Part shown: positions 52,064 through 61,489 of the stretch, piece after piece | How the letters are laid out: each line of letters starts with the position of its first letter | Position numbering within the stretch: the first letter of the stretch is position 1 | Origin: GCA-2731375 sp964344935 | Lineage (GTDB): Bacteria; Pseudomonadota; Alphaproteobacteria; GCA-2731375 | Direction of reading: 5' to 3' | Length of the DNA: 64,000 nucleotides | NCBI GenBank assembly: GCA_964344935.1 | Contig: CAYFPL010000003.1 | Span: 62,001 to 126,000 of the forward strand | Notes under the pieces: model-generated | What the model was told of the DNA's origin: nothing | The model's input: the letters and a program-made list of their open reading frames with translations, nothing else | Database searches by the model: none | Translations under genes and position numbers: made by a program

Positions 52064-54383
52064 CAACGTTTGTTTCGCCTTCTGGGGACGAACCGCCGGG
52101 GCTCGCCATGGGGGGATAGTCGACCCGGTTGTGAAAAACGCCCAGTGTCAAGGTACGTGTAAAGGTCGCCTCAATTTCGGCCAGATCCTTCAGGGTCAGG
52201 TTGCAATCGTCCAGTTCGCCTTCACCGACGCGCATTTCGATCACCTGTCGCACCCGCTCGCCGACCTTGGCCGCCGTGGGATCCTTGAGTGCGCGAGTGG
52301 CGGCTTCAATCGAATCCGCCAGCAACAGTATGCCCGCTTCCCGTCGCTGCGGCCTCGGGCCGGGATAGCGGTAGTCTTCTTCCGGGCCGTTGTAGCCCTG
52401 AGCGCGTGCCTTATCATAGAAGGCGCGCAGCAATGTGGTGCCCTGGTGCTGGGCGATGCCTTCCAGGATCAGGCGGCCCAGCTTGGCTTTGCGGGCCATC
52501 TCCAAGCCGTCGAGAATATGGTGCAGGATCACGCGGGCCGACACATCGGGCGCCAATCGGTCGTGAATGTTATCGGAGCCGCGCTGGTTCTCCATGAAAT
52601 AGGCCGGCCGCTGCAGTTTGCCGATATCATGATAGAGCGCCATCACCCGGCACATCAGGCCGTTCGCGCCTACCGCCTCGGCGCCTGCCTCGGCCAAGTT
52701 AGCAACCATGGTGGAATGATAGTAGGTGCCTGGCGCCTTCAGGGCCAACTCCTTCAGGATCGGGTTGTCCGCAGATGCCAGCTCCAAGAGGCGTGTATCG
52801 GTGGTTTCGTCGAACAGCCATTCGAACGCCGGCAGCAGGCCCAGGGTGGCAATGCCCACCAATAATCCTGAAACCACCGCACCCAGCATAATGGGCAGAT
52901 GCTCGCTACCCATGCCTTGTCCGGAAAGGGTCACGGTAACCGGCACCATGGCCGCCTGTGCCAGGGCCACGACGACGCCGATCCGTAAAAGATCGATCCG
53001 GCGGCGGCTGCGCCGGGCCGCAATACCGGCAACCAGAATGCCGACCACATAGTTAGTAATCAGCCAGATATCGCCGTTTACCCGATAGGCGACGAACAGG
53101 GTCAAGACGACGCCGACCAAAAGCGAAGTGCGGGCATCCACCAGCAGGGTGACCAGCACGGTAGCCAGGGCCAGGGGCACGAAGTAGGCGGCGGCGTCGG
53201 GGTCGAAACCCATGCCCTCAGCAAAACCGAGGCCGGCATAGAACATCGCCACGCTGATGGTGGTGGTCATGGCGACAATGGCCAGAGTCAGATATGAAGC
53301 CTTGCGTCCAAAACTGAACGGCACGCGAGCGCGGCTGAAGAATACCGCGCCCAGCAGCAGAAAACCGCTCAACAGGCCGGCGACGGCGACCATCTCGCGC
53401 CAGACCCTGCGGCCGCCGGCATGCTCGTTCAGGGTACCGATGCGGCGCCAAGCGGCGGCGGTGACCCGATCGCCGCGTCTCACGATCACCTCGCCGGCCT
53501 TGATGCGGGTGAAGACCGGTTCGACGGCTGCAATGGCTTCCCGCCGGCGTTTCTCGCTGGCGACTTGGTTGTGCTTTAGATTGGGACGGACCAGTTCCTG
53601 TGCTGCTTCCAATATCCAACTACGCACGATGCGGGCGTCGCCGTATGGCGCATCGCCGGCTCGTGCCGTCATCAGGCGCCGCAATTGCCGCAAATCGATG
53701 ATGCCGGCTGCATTGTCCCGGCGGGTGCCCAGCTTCAGGCCCAGATCCCAAATTTCCAGGCCGCCGGTTTTGGGCAGGGCACCGCGGTCGGCGATGACGT
53801 GCCGGTCCAGACCCATGTTTAGAAAGAAGTTGATTGCCAGGGCGGCGTCGGCAGGGTCATTCAAGCCTTCGAGCAGAGCGAAAACGCCGCTGTTTACGGC
53901 CACGCCGATATCTTCCTGGAACGCCGCCCGGCGTTCGGCGGGGCTCTTGCCGCCCGCCTGCTTCAATTTCTGCAAATTGGCCAGGGATGTGAAGACCTTG
54001 TCGCCGAGACCGAAGTAGAGGTCCGAATCGTAATCGAAGATCTCCACCTCTCCCGCCAAGGCTTCATCCCGGCGGGCCTGGGTCGCGGCCTTGTCCTCGA
54101 CCAACACGTCGCGGCTGGCACGGATGGTTGCCTGGGCCACGGTATCGACGGCCGGCCTGGGCACTTCACCGCTGCCGGGCTGGATCAAAAGCGCCGTCAT
54201 TACGGCCACGAAACAGACAACCGCGGTGACATCCAACATGGGCCGCCAGCCGCTCCAGCGGGTATCGGCCAAGGATGCCTTGGCCTCCAGACGCAGAGCC
54301 TCCCGGGTTTCGGCCAGGCCGCCAGGCCCCATGGGTCCCTGCGCTAATGGCGTATCGGATATGTCGTCGTCGCCACTCATCAC
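52005..54383 (-). CDS. 7TM-HD domain cyclic-di-AMP-type phosphodiesterase (PgpH-like)
   Basis: 792 residues. An N-terminal membrane segment (VVCFVAVMTALLIQ) and a large extracytoplasmic domain come first. Then come about seven membrane helices (AGLLSGFLLLGAVFF to VVSGLLVGIATLGLLPAFEW) and a C-terminal HD domain with HSTMVANLAEAG and YHDIGK. PgpH-type proteins hydrolyse c-di-AMP in other bacteria. Alphaproteobacteria mostly lack c-di-AMP, so the true substrate is open. It lies between phoH and ybeY and overlaps phoH by four bases. Confidence 0.88.
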   Translation of the reverse strand: MMSGDDDISDTPLAQGPMGPGGLAETREALRLEAKASLADTRWSGWRPMLDVTAVVCFVAVMTALLIQPGSGEVPRPAVDTVAQATIRASRDVLVEDKAATQARRDEALAGEVEIFDYDSDLYFGLGDKVFTSLANLQKLKQAGGKSPAERRAAFQEDIGVAVNSGVFALLEGLNDPADAALAINFFLNMGLDRHVIADRGALPKTGGLEIWDLGLKLGTRRDNAAGIIDLRQLRRLMTARAGDAPYGDARIVRSWILEAAQELVRPNLKHNQVASEKRRREAIAAVEPVFTRIKAGEVIVRRGDRVTAAAWRRIGTLNEHAGGRRVWREMVAVAGLLSGFLLLGAVFFSRARVPFSFGRKASYLTLAIVAMTTTISVAMFYAGLGFAEGMGFDPDAAAYFVPLALATVLVTLLVDARTSLLVGVVLTLFVAYRVNGDIWLITNYVVGILVAGIAARRSRRRIDLLRIGVVVALAQAAMVPVTVTLSGQGMGSEHLPIMLGAVVSGLLVGIATLGLLPAFEWLFDETTDTRLLELASADNPILKELALKAPGTYYHSTMVANLAEAGAEAVGANGLMCRVMALYHDIGKLQRPAYFMENQRGSDNIHDRLAPDVSARVILHHILDGLEMARKAKLGRLILEGIAQHQGTTLLRAFYDKARAQGYNGPEEDYRYPGPRPQRREAGILLLADSIEAATRALKDPTAAKVGERVRQVIEMRVGEGELDDCNLTLKDLAEIEATFTRTLTLGVFHNRVDYPPMASPGGSSPEGETNVDGNGDHRIHPLPGVADRPA

Positions 54384-55440
54384 TCGTTTCCGTCCGCCAT
54401 ACTTGCATCGCGGTCGTCATAGGCCCGCACGATAGAGGCCACAAGGGAATGGCGCACCACGTCCTCGGCGCCAAACCAAATCATTTGGATACCGTCTACG
54501 CCGTGCAGGATGTCGATGGCATCTTTCAGGCCCGACCGGGTGCCCGGCGGCAGATCCACCTGGCTGGGATCGCCGGTAACCACCATGCGACTGTTTTCCC
54601 CCATGCGTGTCAGGAACATTTTCATTTGCATGGGCGTGGTGTTCTGCGCCTCGTCCAGAATGATGCAGGCATTCGACAGGGTACGCCCTCGCATATAGGC
54701 CAGTGGCGCGACCTCGATATCGCCGGCGTCACGGCGACGGATCACCCGTTCTCCCGGCATCATGTCGTAAAGTGCGTCGTACATGGGCCGCATGTAGGGA
54801 TCGACCTTCTCTTCCAGATCGCCGGGCAGGAAGCCCAGACGCTCGCCCGCCTCTACGGCCGGCCGGGTCAGAATGATCCGCTCGACGGCCTCCTCCAGAA
54901 GCAACGAGACGGCGACGGCGACCGCCAAATAGGTTTTGCCGGTCCCGGCCGGGCCCAGGCCGAAGACCAGGTCATGCTTGCGCATGGCTTCCACATAGGC
55001 GGCCTGGGTCGGCGATCGCGGGGTGATGACCTTCTTCTGCGTGGTGATAACCGTATCCGCCGCACCTGTGGTGCGCCGCCGGGTCCCGCGTTTGGCCGAT
55101 TTCGGCGCCTTTTCCGCCGCTGCTCGGCCGTTTCCTTTCGCCTGGCTGCCATCGATGGGCCGGGCCTCGGCCATGCGCACGGCACCGTCAACGTCCGCCG
55201 CCGTGACTTCCAGGCCATCCTTGAGGCGTTGGTAAAGATCTTCGAGCGCTGCTTGGGCCACCAGGGCCGCATCCCCTTCGCCCAAAATGGCAACACGGTT
55301 GCCCCGTGGCACCAGGGAAATGTCCAGGCGCTGTTCTATCTGCGCCAAATGGCGGTCATGGGCGCCGAACAAAGGCGCCAGCAGCCGGGTATCGTCAAAA
55401 TCGATGACCAGGGCTGGTTCGCCGCCTTTCGTCACGACGT

Positions 55441-55444
<4 letters not shown>
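54380..55444 (-). CDS. phoH: PhoH-family ATPase/RNA helicase-like protein
   Basis: 354 residues. Walker A is GPAGTGKTYLAVAVA, followed by ILTRPAVEAGERLGFLPGD and CIILDEAQNTTPMQMKMFLTRMGENSRMVVTGDPSQVDLP. A KH-like N-terminal domain precedes it. PhoH proteins are linked with YbeY and RNA processing. Its ATG overlaps the miaB stop by four bases. Confidence 0.93.
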
Positions 55445-56874
<1,430 letters not shown>

Positions 56875-57175
56875 GGATTATTCGGGGCAAGGGAAGCCAA
56901 ACGCATTTGCGGTTGGCGCCGTCGGCCTTGCCGGAACCGGGTCGGCGCCTTGGCAGCGCAAACCCGCTCGGATTGCCGATTTTGCCGTCGCACGCGCGCC
57001 CGGGGCAAAAATCCCGGCGCTGGCGATTTTGGTTCATTCCCTTATCGCGCTCCACACTACGTCCACGGGGAAAACACTATCAATCGGCGGCAAATAGTCA
57101 AGAAGACAGGCGGCCGTCAAGACACTTGCTCATTGGTATTGTTTTGTAACGTCATTGGCGCCTGCGTTCGGCATG
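56875..57175. other. Intergenic region between miaB and fur
   Basis: About 300 bases with no credible gene. It holds the end of the fur-like transcript and the promoter of the miaB-phoH operon. Short frames here overlap repeats of low-complexity residues and have no support. Confidence 0.7.
57091..57120 (-). promoter_or_regulatory. Candidate promoter for miaB-phoH
   Basis: On the minus strand a TTGACG box (57115-57120) and TATTTG (57091-57096) are 18 bases apart, a sigma70-like arrangement. The distance to the miaB ATG is about 215 bases, which would mean a long leader. Other TTGAC words lie nearby, so this is one option. Confidence 0.35.
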
Positions 57176-57619
57176 TCAGCCGCCACCGGCGCCATCGCCG
57201 TCGTCCTCGTCGCTCGAAAGCGGCACGCCATACAATTCCATGCGATGTCCGACCAGACGGTAGCCCAATCGGGCGGCAATGCGCTCCTGCAGCGCTTCCA
57301 ATTGTTCGTCCTGAAACTCGATCACCTTGCCGGAGGCGGTATCGATCAAATGATCATGATGCTCCCGCTCGGCGATCTCAAAACGTGCCCGCCCATCGCC
57401 AAAATCCAGCCGCTGCAGGATGCCGGCTTCCTCGAAAATGCGCAAAGTGCGGTAGACAGTGGCAATGGAAATCTTCGGATCCAGGTCGCTGCCCCGCCGG
57501 TAGATTTCCTCTGCATCGGGATGGTCGTCGGCATCGGCCAGCACCTGCGCGACGACGCGGCGTTGCCCTGTCATCCGCAGTCCGCGGTCAATACACAGCC
57601 GCTCTATCGCGCTCGGCAC
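57176..57619 (-). CDS. fur: Fur-family metal regulator
   Basis: 147 residues. The winged helix begins GLRMTGQRRVVAQVL with ISIATVYRTLRIFEEAGIL as recognition helix. REHHDHLIDTASG is the metal-sensing part. No CxxC structural zinc pair is seen, as in many alphaproteobacterial Fur/Mur proteins that sense manganese or iron. The start appears to be GTG at 57619. Whether it is Fur or Mur cannot be decided here. Confidence 0.88.
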   Translation of the reverse strand: MPSAIERLCIDRGLRMTGQRRVVAQVLADADDHPDAEEIYRRGSDLDPKISIATVYRTLRIFEEAGILQRLDFGDGRARFEIAEREHHDHLIDTASGKVIEFQDEQLEALQERIAARLGYRLVGHRMELYGVPLSSDEDDGDGAGGG

Positions 57620-57687
57620 CTGTTATTGCCTCATCATCGGCCAGCCGCAACAGTATCGCGCTGGGATGGAAATACTGTCCTGTAGAC

Positions 57688-58110
57688 CTATGCCGCGCCG
57701 CGGCGGCTTCGAGAGGTCCCAAGGCCGATTTTTTTGGCCAAATCCCTGCGTTGTTCGGCGTAATTGGGCGCCACCATCGGGTAGTCGGGCGATAGGCCCC
57801 AACGTTCGCGATATTGATCCGGCGTCATGTCGTAGGCGGTCTTTAGATGCCGTTTCAGCATTTTCAATTTCTTGCCGTCTTCCAGACAGATAATATAGTC
57901 CGGCGTGATGGATTTGCGGATCGGCACTGCCGGCTGCGGCTTCTCCACCGCGGGGGCCGACTCTTTGCCAAGTTCCGACAATGTGGCGTAAACCTGCTGG
58001 ATCAATTGTGGTAATTCACTAACTGGAACACCATTGTTTGACACATGCGAAGCAACTATATCTGCAGTCAATGTCAAAAGTTCGCTAAGATCGGCGCCTT
58101 CTTCAGCCAT
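57688..58110 (-). CDS. MucR/Ros-family transcriptional regulator
   Basis: 140 residues. ITPDYIICLEDGKKLKMLKRHLKTAYDMTPDQYRERWGL and DYPMVAPNYAEQRRDLAKKIGLG are the MucR signature. The zinc-finger-like motif has Cys, Asp and the first His, but the last His position is Ala (KTAYD), as in some other MucR proteins. Such proteins bind AT-rich DNA and repress exopolysaccharide, motility and other genes. The AT-rich region upstream may be its own target. GAGGGA before the ATG supports the start. Confidence 0.92.
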   Translation of the reverse strand: MAEEGADLSELLTLTADIVASHVSNNGVPVSELPQLIQQVYATLSELGKESAPAVEKPQPAVPIRKSITPDYIICLEDGKKLKMLKRHLKTAYDMTPDQYRERWGLSPDYPMVAPNYAEQRRDLAKKIGLGTSRSRRGAA

Positions 58111-58253
58111 GAAATCGGCTCCCTCAAGTAAGTTCTGGTATTGTCAAATGCACTAATTTGAATATACAGGAAACACATTAAGATTTTTTGTCTATTGTTG
58201 CAATGAGAAAATAAAATTTTCTACCGTTGAATTTGAGTATTTGGAATTGAGCA
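58111..58253. promoter_or_regulatory. AT-rich divergent region, mucR / tusA-like
   Basis: 143 bases between the divergent mucR-like and tusA-like genes. The half nearer the tusA-like gene is much more AT-rich than the rest of the window (runs such as GATTTTTTG and GAAAATAAAATTTTC). Both promoters must lie here. MucR proteins prefer AT-rich DNA with TA steps, so MucR control is likely but inferred. Confidence 0.5.
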
Positions 58254-58505
58254 ATGGAAATCAATTCATCAGAGCATTTCTTGGACATTACAGATCAAAT
58301 TTGTCCAATGACCTTTGTGCGCACGAAGTTGTTGATAGAAAAGATGTTATCGGGAGAGCGCGCGACGGTACGATTACAGGGCGCCGAACCCTTGCAAAAC
58401 GTACCCCGATCGGTCCGTGACCATGGCCACCAGGTAATCTCATTGGGACCGGAAGACGCGGATAACCCTGACGGACCGCAACTCTTGATTATTCAAAAGT
58501 CTTAA
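58254..58505 (+). CDS. TusA-like sulfurtransferase
   Basis: 83 residues. The N-terminal DITDQICPMTFVRTKLLIEKM carries the single active cysteine of the TusA/SirA family, and a two-layer alpha/beta fold with a DHGHQVIS strand follows. It should carry sulfur as a persulfide or act in redox control. Its first part has a lower GC content than its neighbours. It is opposite in direction to rimI-tsaB and overlaps the rimI end by four bases. Confidence 0.85.
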   Translation: MEINSSEHFLDITDQICPMTFVRTKLLIEKMLSGERATVRLQGAEPLQNVPRSVRDHGHQVISLGPEDADNPDGPQLLIIQKS

Positions 58506-58969
58506 TTCAAGCGTCGCCCCATGACGATGGCGTCAATGGCGCCTTGGCCGTCCGCGCCACGATAATATCCCTTGCGCCGCCCGACAGGCTCAAATCCTTC
58601 GGCAGAATAAAGGCTTAAGGCCGCGTCGTTGTTTTCCGCGACTTCCAGGAAGACGCGCACGGCGCCGCGGGCGGCGGCCTCGCCCGTTGCCGCCCTGACC
58701 AGCCCGCTTGCCGCACCTTGGCGCCGTGCGTCAGCCAAAACACAGATGGTTATGATCTCGCATTCGCCACCCGCGGCCCGCGCCAGCACGAACCCTATGG
58801 GTACGGCGTCATCCGCGCTGCCATCTACCGCCAGCAAGGCGAAAGCACCTGGCGTGGCCAATAAACCGCTGATTTCCGCCGCGCCCCAAGAATCTGGAAA
58901 ACAATGGCCATGCAGGCACGTGAGGAGGTGGCCGTGGGCCTGTCCGGCGGGTCGAATATCAAACGTCAT
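58502..58969 (-). CDS. rimI: Ribosomal-protein-alanine N-acetyltransferase RimI
   Basis: About 155 residues of the GNAT fold. GFVLARAAGGECEIITICVLADARRQGAASGLV is the core with the acetyl-CoA site, and FLEVAENNDAALSLYSAEGFEPVGRRKGYY is the C-terminal signature. It acetylates the N-terminus of ribosomal protein S18. The start at 58969 overlaps tsaB by eleven bases; a longer frame upstream lies inside tsaB and is rejected. Confidence 0.9.
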   Translation of the reverse strand: MTFDIRPAGQAHGHLLTCLHGHCFPDSWGAAEISGLLATPGAFALLAVDGSADDAVPIGFVLARAAGGECEIITICVLADARRQGAASGLVRAATGEAAARGAVRVFLEVAENNDAALSLYSAEGFEPVGRRKGYYRGADGQGAIDAIVMGRRLN

Positions 58970-59642
58970 GGCGGCCCGCCGATGGCCCAGCCGGTTGCGC
59001 CGGAAGCCGTGCGTCGGGCGCCCGAAGATAAATAGGCGCCGGCGGCTGCCGATTTGCCCGATGGGCCCATCCTTCCGCCGCGAGTGCGAGGATGCGGGCA
59101 TCCGGCTGCTGGATGTTGCTATCAAGCTGCCATTCCGGCAGATACGGCGCCAGAATGTCGGCCCCCAAACCAACGATGATTCCTTGTGCCAACGTTGCCG
59201 GCGGTGTGAAGGACGCGGCCGGGCAAACCGCAGCTTCGGTCACGGAAATCCCTTGTGAATCAAATGCTTGTAGATACAGTTCGCCGCGCCTGGCATCGAT
59301 TGCCGCGATGATGCCGCCGCGTTCCCTGGGCGCGGCGGCACTGGCCAGCAATTCCAATGTACTGACCCCAAGAATGGGAACCTCGGCGACCAGAGCAAGG
59401 GCGCGGGCCGCCGCCAGGCCCACTCGGACGCCCGTGAATGTGCCGGGCCCCAGGGTGACGGCGACCGCCTCCATCTCCTGGAACTGGACCGCCGCCTCCT
59501 GCCGCACTTCTTCGATCATGGGCATCAGGCGTTCGGCGTGGCCGCGGCTCATCGCTTCGAACCGCCAGGATAACACCTCGCCGGCATGAGAGATTGCGGC
59601 GGAACAGGCCGCTTGGGTGGTGTCAAACGCCAGAATTGGCAT
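58959..59642 (-). CDS. tsaB: tRNA threonylcarbamoyladenosine protein TsaB
   Basis: 227 residues. ILAFDTTQAACSAAI, LGPGTFTGVRVGLAAARAL and IIAAIDARRGELYLQ are the TsaB signatures. It is the non-catalytic partner of TsaD in making t6A37. It is the first gene of the rimI unit and lies 30 bases from the nitroreductase gene. Confidence 0.93.
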   Translation of the reverse strand: MPILAFDTTQAACSAAISHAGEVLSWRFEAMSRGHAERLMPMIEEVRQEAAVQFQEMEAVAVTLGPGTFTGVRVGLAAARALALVAEVPILGVSTLELLASAAAPRERGGIIAAIDARRGELYLQAFDSQGISVTEAAVCPAASFTPPATLAQGIIVGLGADILAPYLPEWQLDSNIQQPDARILALAAEGWAHRANRQPPAPIYLRAPDARLPAQPAGPSAGRHDV

Positions 59643-59672
59643 ATTTCCGGCCGATCGCCTGGTTTGGCGGCG

Positions 59673-60266
59673 TCAAAGAATCTCGGCGGCTTCGCTGAAG
59701 CTCAGGCGCGGCTTGCGCGGCGGCAGAGCGCCGGGGTCGCCATGGCCCAGATTGCAAAGGAAGTTGGTGCGAATGGTGCCGCCGGCAAAGAATTCTTCGT
59801 CCACGCCATCCGCATCGAAGCCCGACATTGGTCCGCAATCCAGGCCCAGGGCGCGGGCAGCGATTATCAGATAGGCGCCCTGCAGACTGCTGTTGCGAAA
59901 CGCCGTCTCCAGGATCTTGGCGTCGTTGCCATCGAACCAATGACGCACTTTTTCGTTGCCGGGCCACAAGGTCTCGAACCTGTCGCTGAACGCCAAGTCG
60001 TAACAGACGCTGGTGACGACAGGCGCCGCCATGGTCTGTGCGGTGTTTCCCGCGCTCAAATAGGGCCGAAGACGTTCTTTCGCCTCCTGGCTGCGCAGGA
60101 ACAAAAAGCGCGCCGGCGAGCAATTGGCCGACGTAGGGCCCAAGCTCAACAGATCGTAAAGCGCCTGCAGGGTGATATCGGAAACTGGTTTGTCCAGCCA
60201 TACCGAATGGGTCCGTCCGTCACGGAAAATGATGTCAAAGCTCTTGTCATTTACGATTCCGCTCAT
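59673..60266 (-). CDS. rutE: RutE-like nitroreductase (malonic semialdehyde reductase type)
   Basis: About 197 residues. DGRTHSVWLDKPVSD, LGPTSANCSPARF, LSAGNTAQTMAAPV, ETAFRNSSLQGAYLIIAARALGLDCGPMSGFD and PRLSFSEAAEIL match RutE closely along their whole length. It is an FMN flavoprotein that reduces malonic semialdehyde to 3-hydroxypropionate in the pyrimidine (Rut) pathway. No other rut gene is nearby, so it may serve a different aldehyde or nitro compound here. Adjacent GTG and ATG starts are possible. Confidence 0.88.
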   Translation of the reverse strand: MSGIVNDKSFDIIFRDGRTHSVWLDKPVSDITLQALYDLLSLGPTSANCSPARFLFLRSQEAKERLRPYLSAGNTAQTMAAPVVTSVCYDLAFSDRFETLWPGNEKVRHWFDGNDAKILETAFRNSSLQGAYLIIAARALGLDCGPMSGFDADGVDEEFFAGGTIRTNFLCNLGHGDPGALPPRKPRLSFSEAAEIL

Positions 60267-60364
60267 CACGATCTCCCAATCACAATGCGCCTGGCTCGCC
60301 CCGCATCAACTAGGGGCGCTGATTGCGTTCATCTAATTGGCCAATATGGACAAACACATCTATC

Positions 60365-61456
60365 ATGGCGGACATGTTGAGGGCTAATAGTCTTTCCGAG
60401 GGCTTGAACCAACGCGCCAGGATTTACAAACCCATTGGCGCCGTCGCGCTTCTCCTTCTCGTTGCGGCGGGTATGGTTCCCACTGCAAAGGCCGGCGAGG
60501 TCGTCGCCTCGGCGGTGGTCTTCATGTACCACCGTTTCGGTGAGGCCGCATATCCATCCACAAACGTCAGCATGGCGCAGTTCAAGGCGCATTTGGAGGA
60601 AATCTCTACCGGCGGTTACAACGTTATGCCCCTGCGGGACATCATCGCTGCTTTCCGCCGCCAGGAAAGCCTGCCCGACCGCACCATCGCGCTCTCCATC
60701 GACGATGCCTTTCTCTCCGTGCACGAGCGGGCCTGGCCGCTGTTGAAAAAAGCCGGCGTTCCCGTGACCTTGTTCGTAGCCACGGACGCCATAGACGCCC
60801 GGCGCCCAGGCTATATGAATTGGGAACAGTTGCGTGCCCTGGCCGCTGCCGGTGTCAGCATCGGCAGCCAGACCAGTAGCCACCCGCATCTTCCGGACGT
60901 GGATCAATCGCGCCTGACGGCGGAATTCGAACGGTCCAACGAAAGATTCCGAGCTGAACTTGGTTTCGCGCCGGAGCTATTGGCGTATCCGTTTGGTGAA
61001 TTCGGTCTGCGCGAGAAACGCGCGGCAAAGGCGGCAGGCTTTGTCGCCGCGTTCGGTCAACATTCGGGCGTTGCACATAGTGGCGCGGATCTGTTCGCCC
61101 TGCCTCGATTCGCGATGAATGAACGGTTCGGCACTGTCGAAAGGTTCCGCCTTGCCGGAAACGGCTTGCCGCTGCCGGTTAGTGATGTGCTGCCGGCCGA
61201 TACTGTTATTCGCGGCAAGAACCCGCCTGATTTCGGCTTTACAGTGGCGAAGGGCATTGATGCGCTACACAACCTTGCCTGCTTCGCCTCCAATCAGTCC
61301 GGCCCGGCCAGACTGGAACGCCTAGGGAAACGGCGGTTTGAAGTGCGGCTGGACAAGCCGTTCGCCGCCGGCCGCGGCCGCATAAACTGCACCTTGCGGG
61401 CAAAAGACAACCGCTGGCGCTGGTTCGGAACACAGTTCTATGTCCCAGGCGGTTAG
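60365..61456 (+). CDS. Secreted polysaccharide deacetylase-like protein
   Basis: About 363 residues with an N-terminal signal or anchor (AVALLLLVAAGMVPTAKAGE). The NodB domain has VFMYHRFGE, then ALSIDDAF with D113-D114. The second motif is GSQTSSHPHL, where Gln169 replaces the usual first metal-binding histidine while His173 remains. The C-terminal part (about 110 residues) is a separate region with two cysteines (NLACFAS, INCTLR). It may act on peptidoglycan or exopolysaccharide. It diverges from rutE. Confidence 0.82.
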   Translation: MADMLRANSLSEGLNQRARIYKPIGAVALLLLVAAGMVPTAKAGEVVASAVVFMYHRFGEAAYPSTNVSMAQFKAHLEEISTGGYNVMPLRDIIAAFRRQESLPDRTIALSIDDAFLSVHERAWPLLKKAGVPVTLFVATDAIDARRPGYMNWEQLRALAAAGVSIGSQTSSHPHLPDVDQSRLTAEFERSNERFRAELGFAPELLAYPFGEFGLREKRAAKAAGFVAAFGQHSGVAHSGADLFALPRFAMNERFGTVERFRLAGNGLPLPVSDVLPADTVIRGKNPPDFGFTVAKGIDALHNLACFASNQSGPARLERLGKRRFEVRLDKPFAAGRGRINCTLRAKDNRWRWFGTQFYVPGG

Positions 61457-61489
61457 GCCCAGGCAGATTAGCGCACCGATACTTTGATT

